Shown: positions 50,701 to 62,987 of the stretch, in pieces
How the letters are laid out: each line of letters opens with the position of its first letter
Position numbering within the stretch: position 1 is the first letter of the stretch
Assembly (NCBI RefSeq): GCF_041146795.1
Contig: NC_135177.1
Coordinates: forward strand, 22,728,560 to 22,792,559
From: Maylandia zebra
Lineage: Eukaryota; Chordata; Actinopteri; Cichliformes; Cichlidae
Direction: 5' to 3'
Length of the DNA stretch: 64,000 nucleotides
The notes under the pieces: model-generated
What the model saw: only the letters and a program-made list of their open reading frames with translations
The model's database searches: none
What the model was told of the DNA's origin: nothing
Position numbers and translations under genes: made by a program

Positions 50701-53700
50701 TTAAATTCAGGTGATGACTTTATTGCAAGAGGACTTAATTATTTGCCTTTTTTCCTGCCGCTTCACCAGGTAAAATCCTGACAGATGACTTTGCTGACAA
50801 AGAAGGTCTTGAGATGGGTGATGAGTATTTTGCTAACCTGGACCACATAGAGAGTGTGGAGAACTTTAAGGAGGGCTATGAGAGCGAGGCTCACTGTTCA
50901 GACAGCGAGGGAAGCGGCGTGGACGTATCCAGGATAAAAATCCAGCCCTCTGCTTTAGTGTCAGCTAACCCTGTGGGGCGACCAGCTAAGAAGAGTAAGT
51001 CTAAATCCAAACACGAGAGATCAAAGTGGTGTTGAGCTTCTTATTCTCCATATAATTTCTCACATTTCTTTTTTTCTTACAGCCCAAAGCTCGAGCTCGT
51101 CAGGCGACAGCAATGAGGATGAGGACAAAGAGTCTAAGAGTGAAGATGAAAGCGACAGTTCAGATGACACGTTTGTGAAGGACAGCTACTACAGCTCCAG
51201 CTCGGTGTGGAGGAGTTACACCACACGTGGGCAGGTCAAAGGCAACAAGGAAGGTGAGCCAGCTGCATCTTTGTAGTGTAACGGGTTTCACACAAAGGAC
51301 AGTTCACATTAGATAGATGAGGAGTTTGTGTATGTGTGCTTCGTTATGAAGATTTGTCAGTGACTTAATGCTTTTTATGTTTTGGGTCTTTTTTTTTTTT
51401 CTTAGAGATGGAGTAATCAACAGTGTTTTCTTATGTTATTCTTATAATGCATACACTATACTGGCAAAAGTATTCACTCTTCTGCCGCACACATGAGCTT
51501 GAGGGACGTCCAATACCTAATCTATAGGATTTAATATTTTAATGTTGGAAGTGAGGCCTTTTCGGCCTCACTTCCTGCAGTGTTTCCTCATTAATTCTGT
51601 CAGAAAGATTTCTGTGTTGTATTCCCATGGATATGACGTAAGGCTTTAATGCGGCTGCTCGGGCCATGGAAACCCGTCCATAAAGCTCTCTACGAACTGT
51701 TCTTGAGCGAACCTGAAGGCCACATGAAGTTTGGAGGTCTGTAGTGACTGACTATGGAGAAAGTTGCGGACCTCTGCGGACTAAGAATTTCAGCATTCGC
51801 TGACCCCGCTCTGTGTTGCTGTCATTCCCAATCACTTCCGCTTTGCTATAAATCCACTAACAAGCGACTGTGGAATATTTAGTTGTGAGAAAATTTCATG
51901 AGCGGACTTGTAAAGGTATCATCTTATCACAGTACCACGCTGGAATTCAGTGAGCTCAGGAGAGCGACCCACAAATATTCCGAGAAGCAGTCTGCATGCC
52001 TAGGTGTTTGATTTTACACATCTGTGGTCATGAAAGTGATTGGTGCACCTTACTTCAAAGATTTGGATGACTGTTTGAATACTTTTGGCATTATAGTGTA
52101 TGTGAGTGTAGTTTTGGTTAAGTGGGAAGTGTCCCACACAGTGGGAGTTAGGGACGACCTTTGTACGGATTGTATGAAACACATTTAAGCTTTTCGGCCT
52201 CACTTCCTGCAGTGTTTCCTCATTAATTCTGTCAGAAAGATTTCTGTGTTGTATTTTTACACTTGTCTCTCTCCTCCTCTGCCTCAGGGAGTCAAGATAG
52301 TAAAGATGGAATGAGCATCTCAGCCAGAGGAACAGATGATGACAAGCCACCATCTATGCCAGAGGAGACGGGAAAAAGCAAAGTGGCTTCCTGGCTAACG
52401 AGCCAGGGGCTTAAAAAGGTTATTAAAGACAACGTAATGTTGGAAATATACAGAATACACAGAAATAAAGCTGTAGTCCTACTTTCATCTTAGTACAGGA
52501 AAAGGCTGAATGGTAAAAGGTGGCTCTTTTTCTTCATGAACATGTTGCGTGATTATTAATAACCCTTCCTTTTCTATTTTCTTCGTAGGAACCTGGAGAT
52601 AACAAGAGGTTTGTTTGGATTTCACACTAACATGCTTACACTGGTGTTTAGACCGTGTTTGCTTCCACACGTTTGTGCTTGAGCTCATTTTGCTGGAAAG
52701 CATTTCTGTTGAGATGACTTTCATTTTTTATCTCTTGCAGTCCAGTGAAGCCTGAAGTGGTGAAGAAGCAGGATGTGATGACTTTGTCTGACAGTGACGA
52801 TGTTCAGACCATCAGCTCAGGATCCGATGACAACAAGGACAAAGAGAAAGCAACGCCAGGTAAAGAGTCGGTTGTCGGTTTCATTGTTTTAACTGGTCTT
52901 AACGCATTATCAGATGTAGCACTCTGATCTGTACAATGACAGTAAAGATTTATCTTAGCTTGAATTGCTTTTGTTTGTCATCACACTTATCGTAACTTTC
53001 CACTGGTTTTCTCTTTTCTTACATCTGGATCAGGTGTGACTAAAAAGCAGGTGGCTGTGAAATCTACTCGTGGCATCGCCCTGAAAAACAGCCACGGGAT
53101 GATGGTAAAAACAGGCGTGCCTGGAGGTGGAGGGCCGGGAGGAGGTAAAGGAGGACAGCAGGGGCAGACGGGAGGAGGCGGAGACAACACTCCCACTAAA
53201 AACACCCGCCAGTTCTTTGATGGGGAAGAGTCCTGTTACATCATTGATGCCAAGTTGGAAGGAAACCTCGGACGTTATCTCAACGTATGAATCTGCTGCT
53301 GTGTGATCGTTTTATGTTACTTGAGCGCCGCTCTGATTACTTTCCTCTGACGTCGTCACCTCTGCTCTCTGTTTGTGTTACAGCACAGCTGCAGTCCGAA
53401 CCTTTTCGTCCAGAATGTGTTTGTAGACACGCATGACTTGAGGTTTCCCTGGGTTGCCTTCTTTGCCAGCAAGTGAGTTTTGAAACAGAGGAAAAGATTA
53501 TCCAAGATTTTCTGTACTTGAACATGCCTGCAAAACAGTAGAATTCTTGTCTTTATCCTTACAAATAAACTGACAGGAAGGTGTGTTTAAAGTTGAGTAA
53601 AGTTCAACATATGTGCCGTTTTATTTTAGGGGATTTCTCTCTTACAGGGCGAGAGGCCATCATCCATAACTATCTTGATGAGTTTTTTTTATTAATTATA

Positions 53701-54593
53701 TTATTTAATCATGTCTAACACTGAGACTGCACTACTCTGAATGTTTGCTTTCTGTTAAACAGGCTGGAGTTTTGAGTGGAAAAACAGATGCTGTGTTGTT
53801 TTCTGTGTGAATGCAACCTTAGGGTGGCGCTGCTGTGTCATTGTTAGGCCTGCCATCGGATCATACAGGAATAGTTTTACAGTTGCAGAAAGGTGTTCCT
53901 ATCAGCAATGGACTGGATTTATGCCACCTGCCTAAACAGCACTTGTGGCTCAGTGTGTGCAGGGAAAGAGAGAGGCATTAGACTGGGAACTCTGTAACAA
54001 GCAGTCGACCACTCTCACTATTAGTTTCAAGGCTAGAACGTACAATGAAGACTCATCTGGCCACTTCACCTTGCTCCCCTTTGCCCTTTGTAAGGTAAAA
54101 GGGCAGGTTGCTCTGCCCTTTTGCCCTTCAAAACAGCTTTAATTCTTCATGACAACGAGATGCTGGAGACATTCCTCAGAGATTCTGGTCCATATTGACA
54201 TGATAGCATCACACAGTTTCTCTAATAGATCAATATCTGATGACTCAGAAGATCAGCAGTTTCTGAAACACTCAAACCAACACAGCTGGCAACAAGAACC
54301 GTGCCATGCTCAGTCTGAACATCAGCATGTTGTCTCAACTGTATCTACAAGCCTAAATGAATTGAGTTGCTGCCATGTGATTGGCTGATTAGACATTTGC
54401 GTTAATGAATATGTACCTAACAACATCTTAACGTTTTGTTCTTGCACTGACATCACCGTTTGTGTCGTCGTGCAGGAGGATCCGGGCCGGCACAGAGCTG
54501 ACCTGGGACTATAACTACGAGGTGGGCAGCGTGGAGGGTAAGGTCCTGCTCTGCTGCTGCGGCTCCACCGAGTGCCGAGGAAGACTGCTGTGA
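41773..54593 (+). CDS. setdb1: SETDB1 H3K9 methyltransferase (25 coding exons)
   Basis: Exons: 41773-41789, 43364-43567, 43683-43846, 43940-43983, 44545-44671, 44755-44922, 45015-45216, 45301-45374, 45478-45668, 46478-46607, 46694-46880, 48230-48343, 48443-48746, 48845-49106, 50061-50151, 50259-50375, 50516-50685, 50770-50994, 51083-51253, 52288-52418, 52589-52608, 52741-52859, 53034-53284, 53384-53472, 54476-54593. They join in frame to about 1229 aa (human 1291). The enzyme trimethylates H3K9 with ATF7IP and KAP1 and silences retroelements. Visible: an N-terminal coiled coil, an acidic stretch, tandem Tudor domains (about 210-420), an MBD (about 570-645), a Cys-rich pre-SET, and a SET domain split by a long acidic insertion. 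NHSCSPN and the post-[14 protein letters not shown] are intact, so it should be active. setdb1a or setdb1b cannot be decided here. Confidence 0.95.
41790..43363. other. setdb1 intron 1, no feature seen
   Basis: About 1.6 kb; no repeat with clear ends and no further exon. The five-codon first exon joins the second in frame (17 nt plus 1 nt), which is why translation is placed in exon 1. An internal Met at 43365 is the fallback start. Confidence 0.5.
45669..46477. other. setdb1 intron 9, no feature seen
   Basis: About 0.8 kb of AT-rich intron; possibly old repeat sequence from 45710, but no ends are visible. Confidence 0.4.
48029..48132. repeat. 47-bp inverted repeat (setdb1 intron 11)
   Basis: The left arm 48029-48075 and the right arm 48086-48132 are reverse complements over 47 bp with one mismatch, around a 10-nt loop. 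The RNA of this intron can form a long hairpin. No terminal motif of a known MITE is evident. The rest of intron 11 (46881-48229) shows no exon; an (ATT)n run lies near 47490-47512. Confidence 0.9.
49107..50060. other. setdb1 intron 14, no feature seen
   Basis: About 950 bp, AT-rich, with no recognised exon or repeat. Confidence 0.5.
51450..52102 (-). mobile_element. Internally deleted Tc1-like element (setdb1 intron 19)
   Basis: The left end CATACACTATACTGGCAAA and the complement of the right end CATACACTATAATGCCAAA extend to 27-bp terminal inverted repeats with two mismatches. The interior from about 51625 matches, on the minus strand, the N-terminal part of a fish Tc1-like transposase gene ('ggccatggaaacccg', 'cacagtaccacgctgg'). 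The middle of the element is missing. In its place at 51547-51623 is DNA unrelated to the element as I remember it, including a 66-bp copy of the host sequence at 52190-52255. Confidence 0.75.
51558..51623 (+). repeat. 66-bp direct repeat, copy inside the Tc1-like element
   Basis: Identical by eye over 66 bp to 52190-52255. Its first part also forms a 12-bp-arm hairpin with the inverted piece at 51547-51558 (GGAAGTGAGGCC against GGCCTCACTTCC). Confidence 0.9.
52190..52255 (+). repeat. 66-bp direct repeat, copy before setdb1 exon 20
   Basis: The second identical copy lies 87 bp outside the Tc1-like element and ends 32 bp before setdb1 exon 20, in the region expected to hold the branch point. 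Its position outside the transposon suggests it is the original host copy. Confidence 0.9.
54155..54425 (-). mobile_element. Tc1-like fragment (setdb1 intron 24)
   Basis: Contains both end regions of the family at 40500-41115 with the middle missing. It begins 'gatgctggagacattcctc', jumps to 'gatcagcagtttctgaaaca', then 'tgccatgtgattggctgatt', and ends with 'atgtacctaacaa'. Minus orientation. Confidence 0.6.
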
Positions 54594-55132
54594 TCCACAG
54601 GGACCTCCATTACCTGTAGTTAAACTAAGGAACCCTCTCAACAATGTACCCCGAGTTTTTATTTGTTCTTTTTTTGGAGGGGTTTGAGTTGTGTGTTTTG
54701 TTTTGTTTTTTAATTCAAATTTTACATTTTATTACTACTGCCTTGATTTTATTGTTCCTCTACATCTCAATAAAATGTCCTCTCTGTGAAACTAACCAAA
54801 GGTCCTGAATTGAAACAAACCCTTCACAATAAAATAACTGTATTATGACCTTTTGTTCGTTTTTAATAATGTATTGATATTTTATTTAATCGAGCTTTAA
54901 CATTTGTGTGCCTATTTCTCTTTAAATGTTACTTCAAGCGCTCAGAGTGACCAGCAAATCATACAAGTGTTGTCATTTCTCACAGCAGCACTGACCAACC
55001 ACCTGTCTCAGAAGAATAAACAAACAACATTCATATCTCACAGTGGAGAGAATCAGCTCTGATGTAGATCGGAAGCTGTGATCTATCGGATTTTATCCGC
55101 TAATTAACTGATTTATCAAAAAATTTGCTGAA
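54594..55132. other. setdb1 3' UTR and rec8 promoter interval
   Basis: Only 539 bp separate the setdb1 stop codon from the rec8 start codon, on the same strand. A good AATAAA at 54769-54774 ends setdb1. That leaves about 350 bp for the rec8 promoter and 5' UTR, unless rec8 has an upstream non-coding exon. No TATA box or strong motif was recognised. Confidence 0.6.
54769..54774 (+). promoter_or_regulatory. setdb1 poly(A) signal
   Basis: AATAAA 176 bp after the stop codon, followed by a T/G-containing stretch ('tgtcctctctgtg'). Confidence 0.75.
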
Positions 55133-58100
55133 ATGTTTTACTATCCCACAGTTTTAAAGCGTCACACAGGATGCTTTTCTACCATCTGGTGAGTAAAAAC
55201 CTGGTTAAAATCGACACATAGATGTACTCCACAGTGCTTGCAGTAGGCTAATTAGGCCGTTTCATGTCAGCTAACATTATTGATAAGATGTTTTAAAAAT
55301 CATTACGTTTAATAGGAAAATGGGTATTTTAGACTAGTTTCTAATCATAAATATACTTAAATCTGGGGGGAAAATGTTGCTAATGTGCACAAACCCCTGA
55401 AGTAAACATTCAGACTCGCTGATGGTTACGTTTTATGTTCCAGTCTTCCTTTACCCAGAGAAAACAGGGCGTTTAAGTACATTTTAAGTGGTTAAACATA
55501 TTAATATTTTAGTCTATAAAAGCCTAACAGAAGCATGTTTCTGTCGACCCGTTAAAGTAATTAAATGTATGTACTTCCTCACAAGGAAAATAACCGGTGC
55601 ACTGTGTGTTAGTTTTGGGGGGAGTTTATCAATTTTACATACATTTTACCAACATTTTTATGCATGTAAAACTCACATTCTGCCTCTGAGTCCATATGTA
55701 TATTTAAATGTGTTAAAAAAAAAAAAAAAGATCGCACGGTGCAGGTGCAGCTGAGGTTAAGCAAACATAAACATCAAGTTTAAAGTATTTGAAGCCTTGT
55801 TTATGAAAGACGCTAGCTTTGAAGATTGAGAGATCAAAGGCTACATACATCGTAAAATGAGGGCGTTCCCATCTTTGTATTTATTCAAGGTATTTTCAGA
55901 CATTTTTAAAACCGTGAAAAAAATATTATATGATAATCAAAGTCATTTCGATCAGTTTTTAGCTGAAAAGCAAATGAAACTGCATCTATTAAAGGGTAAA
56001 AAACTGGTAAATTGTTAATGTGTCAATCATTTTTCATACACAAATGTGTACTTTTTTAAAAAAAAAAAAGTACACATTTGTACATTTGTCCTAAGTACAC
56101 TTAAGAATTCACTGACCTGTGCGGTGTAAAATGAAAATAAAAACAACAATGGAGTGATTTGCAAATTTTAAAACCCCCATATTTTACTCTCTGTAGAACA
56201 TAGAAAACACATGAGATGTTTCGACTGAGACATTTTTAATCATGTGAAATATTAGCTCAGTTTGAATTTTTGTTAGCAACATATCTGGAAGATGCTGGAC
56301 TGGAGGGGGAGACAGGTGGAGGAACATTTTGCAACTCACTTAATTGGCAGCGGAGCAGAGTAACGTAACTGAGCATTAAAACAGCATCTTAAATAGACAG
56401 ACTCATCAATCTGGAAAAAAATGCATCTGCAAAATTGTGGAACAATTTCAGAGTAACATTTTGATGCATGACCATTAATCAACAGCCATGAGTATCATTC
56501 ACAGAGAGTTGGAGAATGGCTGCAATCACAGAATTATAAGATGTTCGTAAGGTTTGAAGAAGTCCCTTGGATGAGTGATGAAACATTTCTCCCACTGAAA
56601 ACATTACGTCCAGATGAATAGAATCAACTTTCTGGGATTTCAGAGTAATGTTTTTCAATGAAAATTGCAAAGTCTTTGAATAATTCATCATCTACAGTAT
56701 ATAAAATTTAAAAGATTCAGAGAATCTGGAGAAATCTCTGTGCACAAGGCGGGAACGGGCTGGAAATTAAAACTGGATGCTTGTGATCTTCTGGCCATCA
56801 GGCGGTGCTACATGAAAAACATGTGAGTCTGCCAAAAACAAATCACTGCAGGGCTCAGAAACATTTAAGTTCAACACAGTTCAGTGTGCCAGCCACAAAT
56901 TATTAAAAAACATCTATGGAGCATCCTCTGGACTGAAGAGGAGAGGGACCATTCATATCAGTGCTCAGTTGAAAAGTCTGCATGTCTGATGGGAATGCTG
57001 CCATATGGCGTATGTTGCTACCTATGGAGCAACATACGCTCCCATCCAGATGAGGCTTTTTTTTCTGGGAAATCCTTGTATATTTCAGCAAGACAATGAT
57101 AATGATGAGCCAGATACTGCATCTATTCCAGCAGGATGACTTCATAGTAGAAGAGTTCAGGTGCTGGACTGGCCTCCCTGCAGACCAGACCTTTCACTGA
57201 CTGAAAATATTTTGAATATTTTCAAACAAGAAATGTGACAAAAGCGAAAATGCCCAAATGCAACAATGACTATCAAAGGGTGTCAAAACTATGAGAATCT
57301 ATTGGTATTTTTAGCTGATACTTGCTAAGTTTTACTCTAAAAATGGAGCACAACAGCGAGTGGACGGGGAGGTGAATCGCGTGTTAATGGTACCATAAAC
57401 TTTTCCCAACCACAGACTGTCTTTGGTTCTTTTCTGTCACAGTTTAAAAGATTATACATTATTTATTCGTTCTTTAGCTTTTAATCTTGATTTCCATCTT
57501 CAGTAAAATAAAACATGAGTCATCATTAATCCCCTGTGCCCATTTCAGGCTGGCAGCTACGAAAGGCATCAAGGTTCCCCGCCGGGATTTCCTGAAAATC
57601 AACGTTAGAAGCACCTGGTAAGAAGTAATTTGAGTCACTTTCTCACATTTTTAGCTTGCTTGCATATTAAAATGAAGTTAATGCTCATCCAGCGACGACA
57701 TCATAAACTACGTGCTGGAGCGGGTCGCACCACCTTGTCCAGGTCTGCCCCGACCCCGATTCTCCCTCTACCTGTCCTCCCAACTTCAGTATGGTGTCGT
57801 TGTGGTCTACCACCGGCAGTGTGCTATTCTTCTGGGTAAGGAGGCATTTACACACTGAAGGAAGGAGAGACATAATTGATCCTGATGTTGATTCATTTGT
57901 TGTCCTTTCAGAGGAACTTCAGTCCATTGTGGGACAGCTGGTCAAACAGAGAACCTCACAGAAAATTGATATGGATGACCACAGCAGGTGAGAAATTATG
58001 CTCAGCATATTTACCTTCATGTTCAATCTCAAAGTAACAGCTGTTTCCTGGCACTGAGCTTCCCGTTGTTTTCCAGACCATCTCTGGTCCTGCCAGATGT

Positions 58101-61100
58101 CCTGACTCTGCTGGAGGAGACAGACGGAGCTCCTGACCCTTTATTTGGAGTGATGCAGCTGCAGGATGCCATGCCCAGCCCCAGTACACTAATACAGGTC
58201 GCAACTAAATAGTAGCAGTTAATAAGTGAAAGTTGAGCTGCAAATCATCTTATTAGTTCATAAACTAAGAGTTCTCTGGCTGTATTGATTCTTAGATGAG
58301 TTGGGAGTATCTGAGAGAAGCTTCTCCTGAGCATCCTGAACTGATCAGTCCAGCTGCTGCACTGGAAAACGGTAGGATGTGTTAAAGTCGCCGAATTGAA
58401 AAAGTGTACTAGTTTTCTTTCCTTTTTATGTGTCAAGTCATACTAAAAAATGACCTTAGCAGGTCTTAAAATCATTTAAATACAGCCTCAAATGAACGAC
58501 ACGTGTCACATTTCATCTTGTCATAATTAATTTAACAAAAAGCCTAAATGTAGAAACATTGAGCGCAAAGGTAAGTACACGACATGATTCAGCAGCTTGT
58601 TGAACCACGTTTAGCAGCAACAGCTTGAAGAAATCACTTTCCCTGTTGTGGAGGAATTTTGGCCAACTCCTCTTTACGAAGTAGTTCATGAAGGTTTGTG
58701 GGGATTTATTTGTGCGCAGCTCTCTCAAGGTCCCTTACTTACTTACTTACTTACTTACTTACATACCTAAAACCCCTCCTAGGTATAGGCTGTTGCCAAG
58801 GGTTGGTCTTTCTTAAGGACCATTTCTATTAGATTGAGTTCTGTATACAGATACACCAAAATAAGGAGCAGAAAGCTTTTTTTAATCACTATTGCATCTT
58901 ATTTCATCTTTGGCACGAATATTGTTAATCAAATCAAGTTTATTTAGCAGCGCCTACTTATCTTCTTAATTCCTATAGAAGCAGGAACCTTTTGCACTTT
59001 AAGCAGATACACCTGCACTAGTTGTACAAATAATATCTGCTCACATGGCTTATTTTTCTGTAGAAATGTGTTCAGGGATGTGCAGCATGCGCACGTCCCT
59101 GCATGAGCTCACACTGCAAATCCAGCCAGACATGAGGAGCAGAAAGAAAACGACAGGTCAAAGCAGAGCGGAGCAGAGTGCCTTCAAACACTTAATTTGC
59201 AGAAAGTGATGCCTCAGAGTCAGGAAGGGTTGTGCAGCTAAATTTCACTCAGCAGAGGAGAGCACTTTAATTTAAACATGATTAGTCATAGCTTCTGCTG
59301 GCCTCTGTGGAGTTGATGCTGACTTTTATGTTAATGTGTATTCACGACTCTGTTTTCGCAGGTATAACCGTGTCTCCAGAGGCCATCACTCTGAGAGAGG
59401 CGGAGCCTGTTGGTATCCCCGTTACAGAGGTAGGGGAGTAAAAAGGAAACAGATCTTCAGTGTAATATCTCTGCTCATCATCTGCCTTATTTCACTGCTA
59501 GTTTGAGGGTGCAGAGCTGGTTGATGACCATCCAGATACTATTGACTTCCTGCTGGCACAAACAGATCACTTTCCAGAAGGTGTGTAGCAAAAAGCTTCT
59601 GTGATTTTGCATTTTCAAGAAAAGAAAAACGTAGAATGGGACATAACATACTCTATAATCTTTTCTAACAGGAGATTTGGAGATACCGGGAGAAAAGGTG
59701 GCAGCAGGGGAACAAGAAAAAGAGGTGGAACGGGAGGAACGAGAGGGCGACCTGGAGAAACACGGAGCAAAGGAGCTCACGGGATCCACTCTAGAGTAAC
59801 TTAGAGACACTTATGTAAACAGAAAATACCATGACAGACAAACAGTGATCCACTTAGTGTGTTTTTACATGTGTCAGGTTGCAGCCCACTACTCTTTCCA
59901 GTGAGGAGGCTATTTTGTTGCCTCAGGAAGAGCCAGGCCTGCCCGCAGAGAAGCCCCCCTCAGACCAGCTCACTCCCGTCTCTGTGCCCGGCCTGCCTGC
60001 TCCGCCCTCTGCAGCAAAGGAACGTGAAAGGCGTCTAAGAAGTCTGGAGTTGGAGGTGCTGGCTTTTGTGGGTTTTACTTAAATGACAGAAATATTTAAT
60101 GTATTTAACAAAAACAGAAAGAGCTATAAACGGTTTTGCCCTAACAGACGAACATTAAGTATCTTTACCCCTCCCACGCACACCAATCTGTAGACCCTGT
60201 GATGCTCTCATTACTGCCAGTACTATTTAAGAAGGTCAAACATGTAAGATTATATGTGCAGCTAGCAATGATAATAAATAATGAATCAAGTTTGTCCAGA
60301 TTGACATGATAGCATCACTCGGTTGCTGCAGATTTGATGGCTGCACATCCACAATGTGAATCTCCTGTTTCACCACATCCCAACGGTGCTCTGTTTGACT
60401 GAGATGTAAACCCATTGTCATGTTAAAAAAAAAGGTGATTTCAGCTTTGTTATCTTGCTGGAAGCAGGATGGGCACACAGTGGTTGTAAAGTAATGGACA
60501 TAGCAGCAATACTGACGTAGGCTGCGGTGTTTAGACGATGCTCAGGCTCTGAGGGGCCCAAAGCGTGCAAAAAAATATCTTCCACATTAAATCACTACTT
60601 TTCTGACCATCCCACTTTAAACCCTACGGATGGTTTTGTGGCAAAAACACCTAAATCTCTCTCTTCTTCCTCTTTCTGATGTTGAGATTGAACTTCAGCA
60701 CGTCTTTTTGTTCATTATCTGTACCTACTTACCCAAACATGCTGAAATAGCTCAGTTGGGAGAGCTTTAGACTGAAGATCCCAGGTTTCAGCAGTGGAGT
60801 GCTGTCTTTAGGCAGTCCCAACCTGGAATCATAAATGCTTCCAATTCTAAATATGCAAAGTTGCTTCCATTTGATTAGATGTTTGTGTTAAAAAGAAGTT
60901 AAATGGCTGTACTTAATAAAGTGGCTTGCGTATGATACTTTGCTGAGACTGTATAGAGTCCATAGTCACCAGCTGAAATCTTTGGAATCAGTTATTCAGA
61001 GATTACAGTTCTAGTTTTAAAGGGAAAGTTACTGTTTTGCTTTGTTTAGGTCTTGAATAGGTATAGAAATGTCTTAAAACTGAGTGTGAAGCTTCCCTGA

Positions 61101-62922
61101 GAGCTTTCCATTCTGGTGGAAGATTAACACCAACTGGAGGAATATTTTGTAGGCTTGCTACCCCCACCCCCTTTTGAAAAATCTCCCTAACCCTCTTTTA
61201 CTAAGTCATAACATAAAAACAAGACATTAGTCAAAGTCAAGTCAAAGTCAACTTTATTTGTCAATTCTGCCACATGTACAGGACATACAGAGAATAGAAA
61301 TTTCGTTACTCTCAAACCCTAGATGAAATAGCAAATTAGCTACAACTTACAAATCTCTGGTCCCCTTTAGTCAATCTATTTCCCTCGCCCCCAGGATGTG
61401 GCTTCACCAGAGAAGAAAAAGAGGAAGAGGAGAAGGAGGCAGCTGATCTTCTTTGACCCGGTGACGCAGCTCTCCCAGGACGATGTGCAGCGACAGATCG
61501 ACGACTCTTTGACCGAGACGAGGCGACCACTCCTCGCCCCGCTTTCCTTTCAAAGGATCCTTCCTGCTGCTGATCTCTTCAACAAGCCCTGCACCTGTCA
61601 GTATCACAGCTGCTAAAAATAGAGCGAAGCATCCTCTCGTCACCCCAGAAACATCTGTTTAAATCTCACCCCCCTTTATACCTTACTCATTAGATGGAAA
61701 TCAGGTAGAGCTGTGCACTGTTGGTTTTCTAGTATGGCCATGGACTATGCTGCGAGCTCCTTTCTTTTCTAATTACAGGCTTCTAATAATCTAACTGCTA
61801 ATATTTTTAATGCTGGCTCCTCTAAATTGTTGCAGTAAAAGCTTCACGTGGAACCTTGAATTCTATTTATTCCCCTCACTTCTTATATTCAGCGGCCGCT
61901 GCAGCTCTATTAATGGTGTGACTCAAGTAACCTTTTCAAAAATAAACCACGAAGCTATTTTCCCCTGCAGTCTTGCCTGAAGAGGTTCAGTTTCTATGGA
62001 GACAGAGTGCAACCGTCACACCCCTCTCGGGCTCGGACCTGCAAGTTGGGGAGCGAGGCCCCGAATCCACTGATTCTGAAAGGGAGAGAGAGCGTGAGAT
62101 GCTCGAGGTTCCCGAAAGAGAGGTGTGGAAAAGCGTTTTGTTACGTGGGCAGCGATTGGCAGGGATGTCTGCAAAGGCTTTTAATGCAGGAGATGGAAAA
62201 ACACTCACAGTTGTTAACTCATTACTTGTGTCTTTGCGTGAAGCAGGTCCTCAGAGAAATGGCAGAATCAGAGATGCTTGATATTTCAGGTAAGATTATC
62301 AAAGATTATCACCGGTATACAAAGATGGATGTAGATTCCAGTTCTAAAACCTAAAGCTAGTGATGAAGTCATGACCAGCAGGGGGCGACACCATAAGTTG
62401 CACTATCCTGATATCTTAGTAAACACTTTCCTGAAGGGTTTAAGATCTCAAGCACCAATTACCTTGCATGCTGCTACTGTGTGCAGTGTCGTGAATTTTA
62501 AATCACTCACCCAACCCACTCGCTAATCACACATGAGTTCAACACACCACAAATCACAAACATTCAGTTACACTCAGTTTTATTTAAAGCACCAGTTCAC
62601 AACAACTGTCTCACAAGGTGCTTTATACTGTAAGCTACCCAACTTTGTTAAACAAATAAACAAGAAACACCCACAATAATCAAATGACCCGCTATGAGCA
62701 AGCACTTGGCAACAGTGGGAAGGAAAAACTCCCTTTTAACAGGAAGAAACCTCCTGCAGAACCAGGCTCCAAGCCATCCGCCACGGTTAGTAATTAGCAA
62801 GGGGCTGAGGCTTCAACATGACCTGAATAACTACTGAGTGTCATAAAAATAGTTACGTCCATCTTTGTATACAGTCTTTGAATTAAAGGTAGAAATTCAC
62901 AATTTTAGGTTTAAATTAGCAG

Positions 62923-62987
<65 letters not shown>

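Noticed and set aside
55170-55188. ATG at 55171 as the rec8 start (MLFYHL)
   Set aside because: Out of frame; the ATG at 55133 gives the conserved MFYYP...HTGCFSTIW and the right splice phase.
57008-57037. 12-bp inverted repeat as an independent element
   Set aside because: It falls inside the transposase region of a Tc1-like relic and is likely a local duplication during decay.
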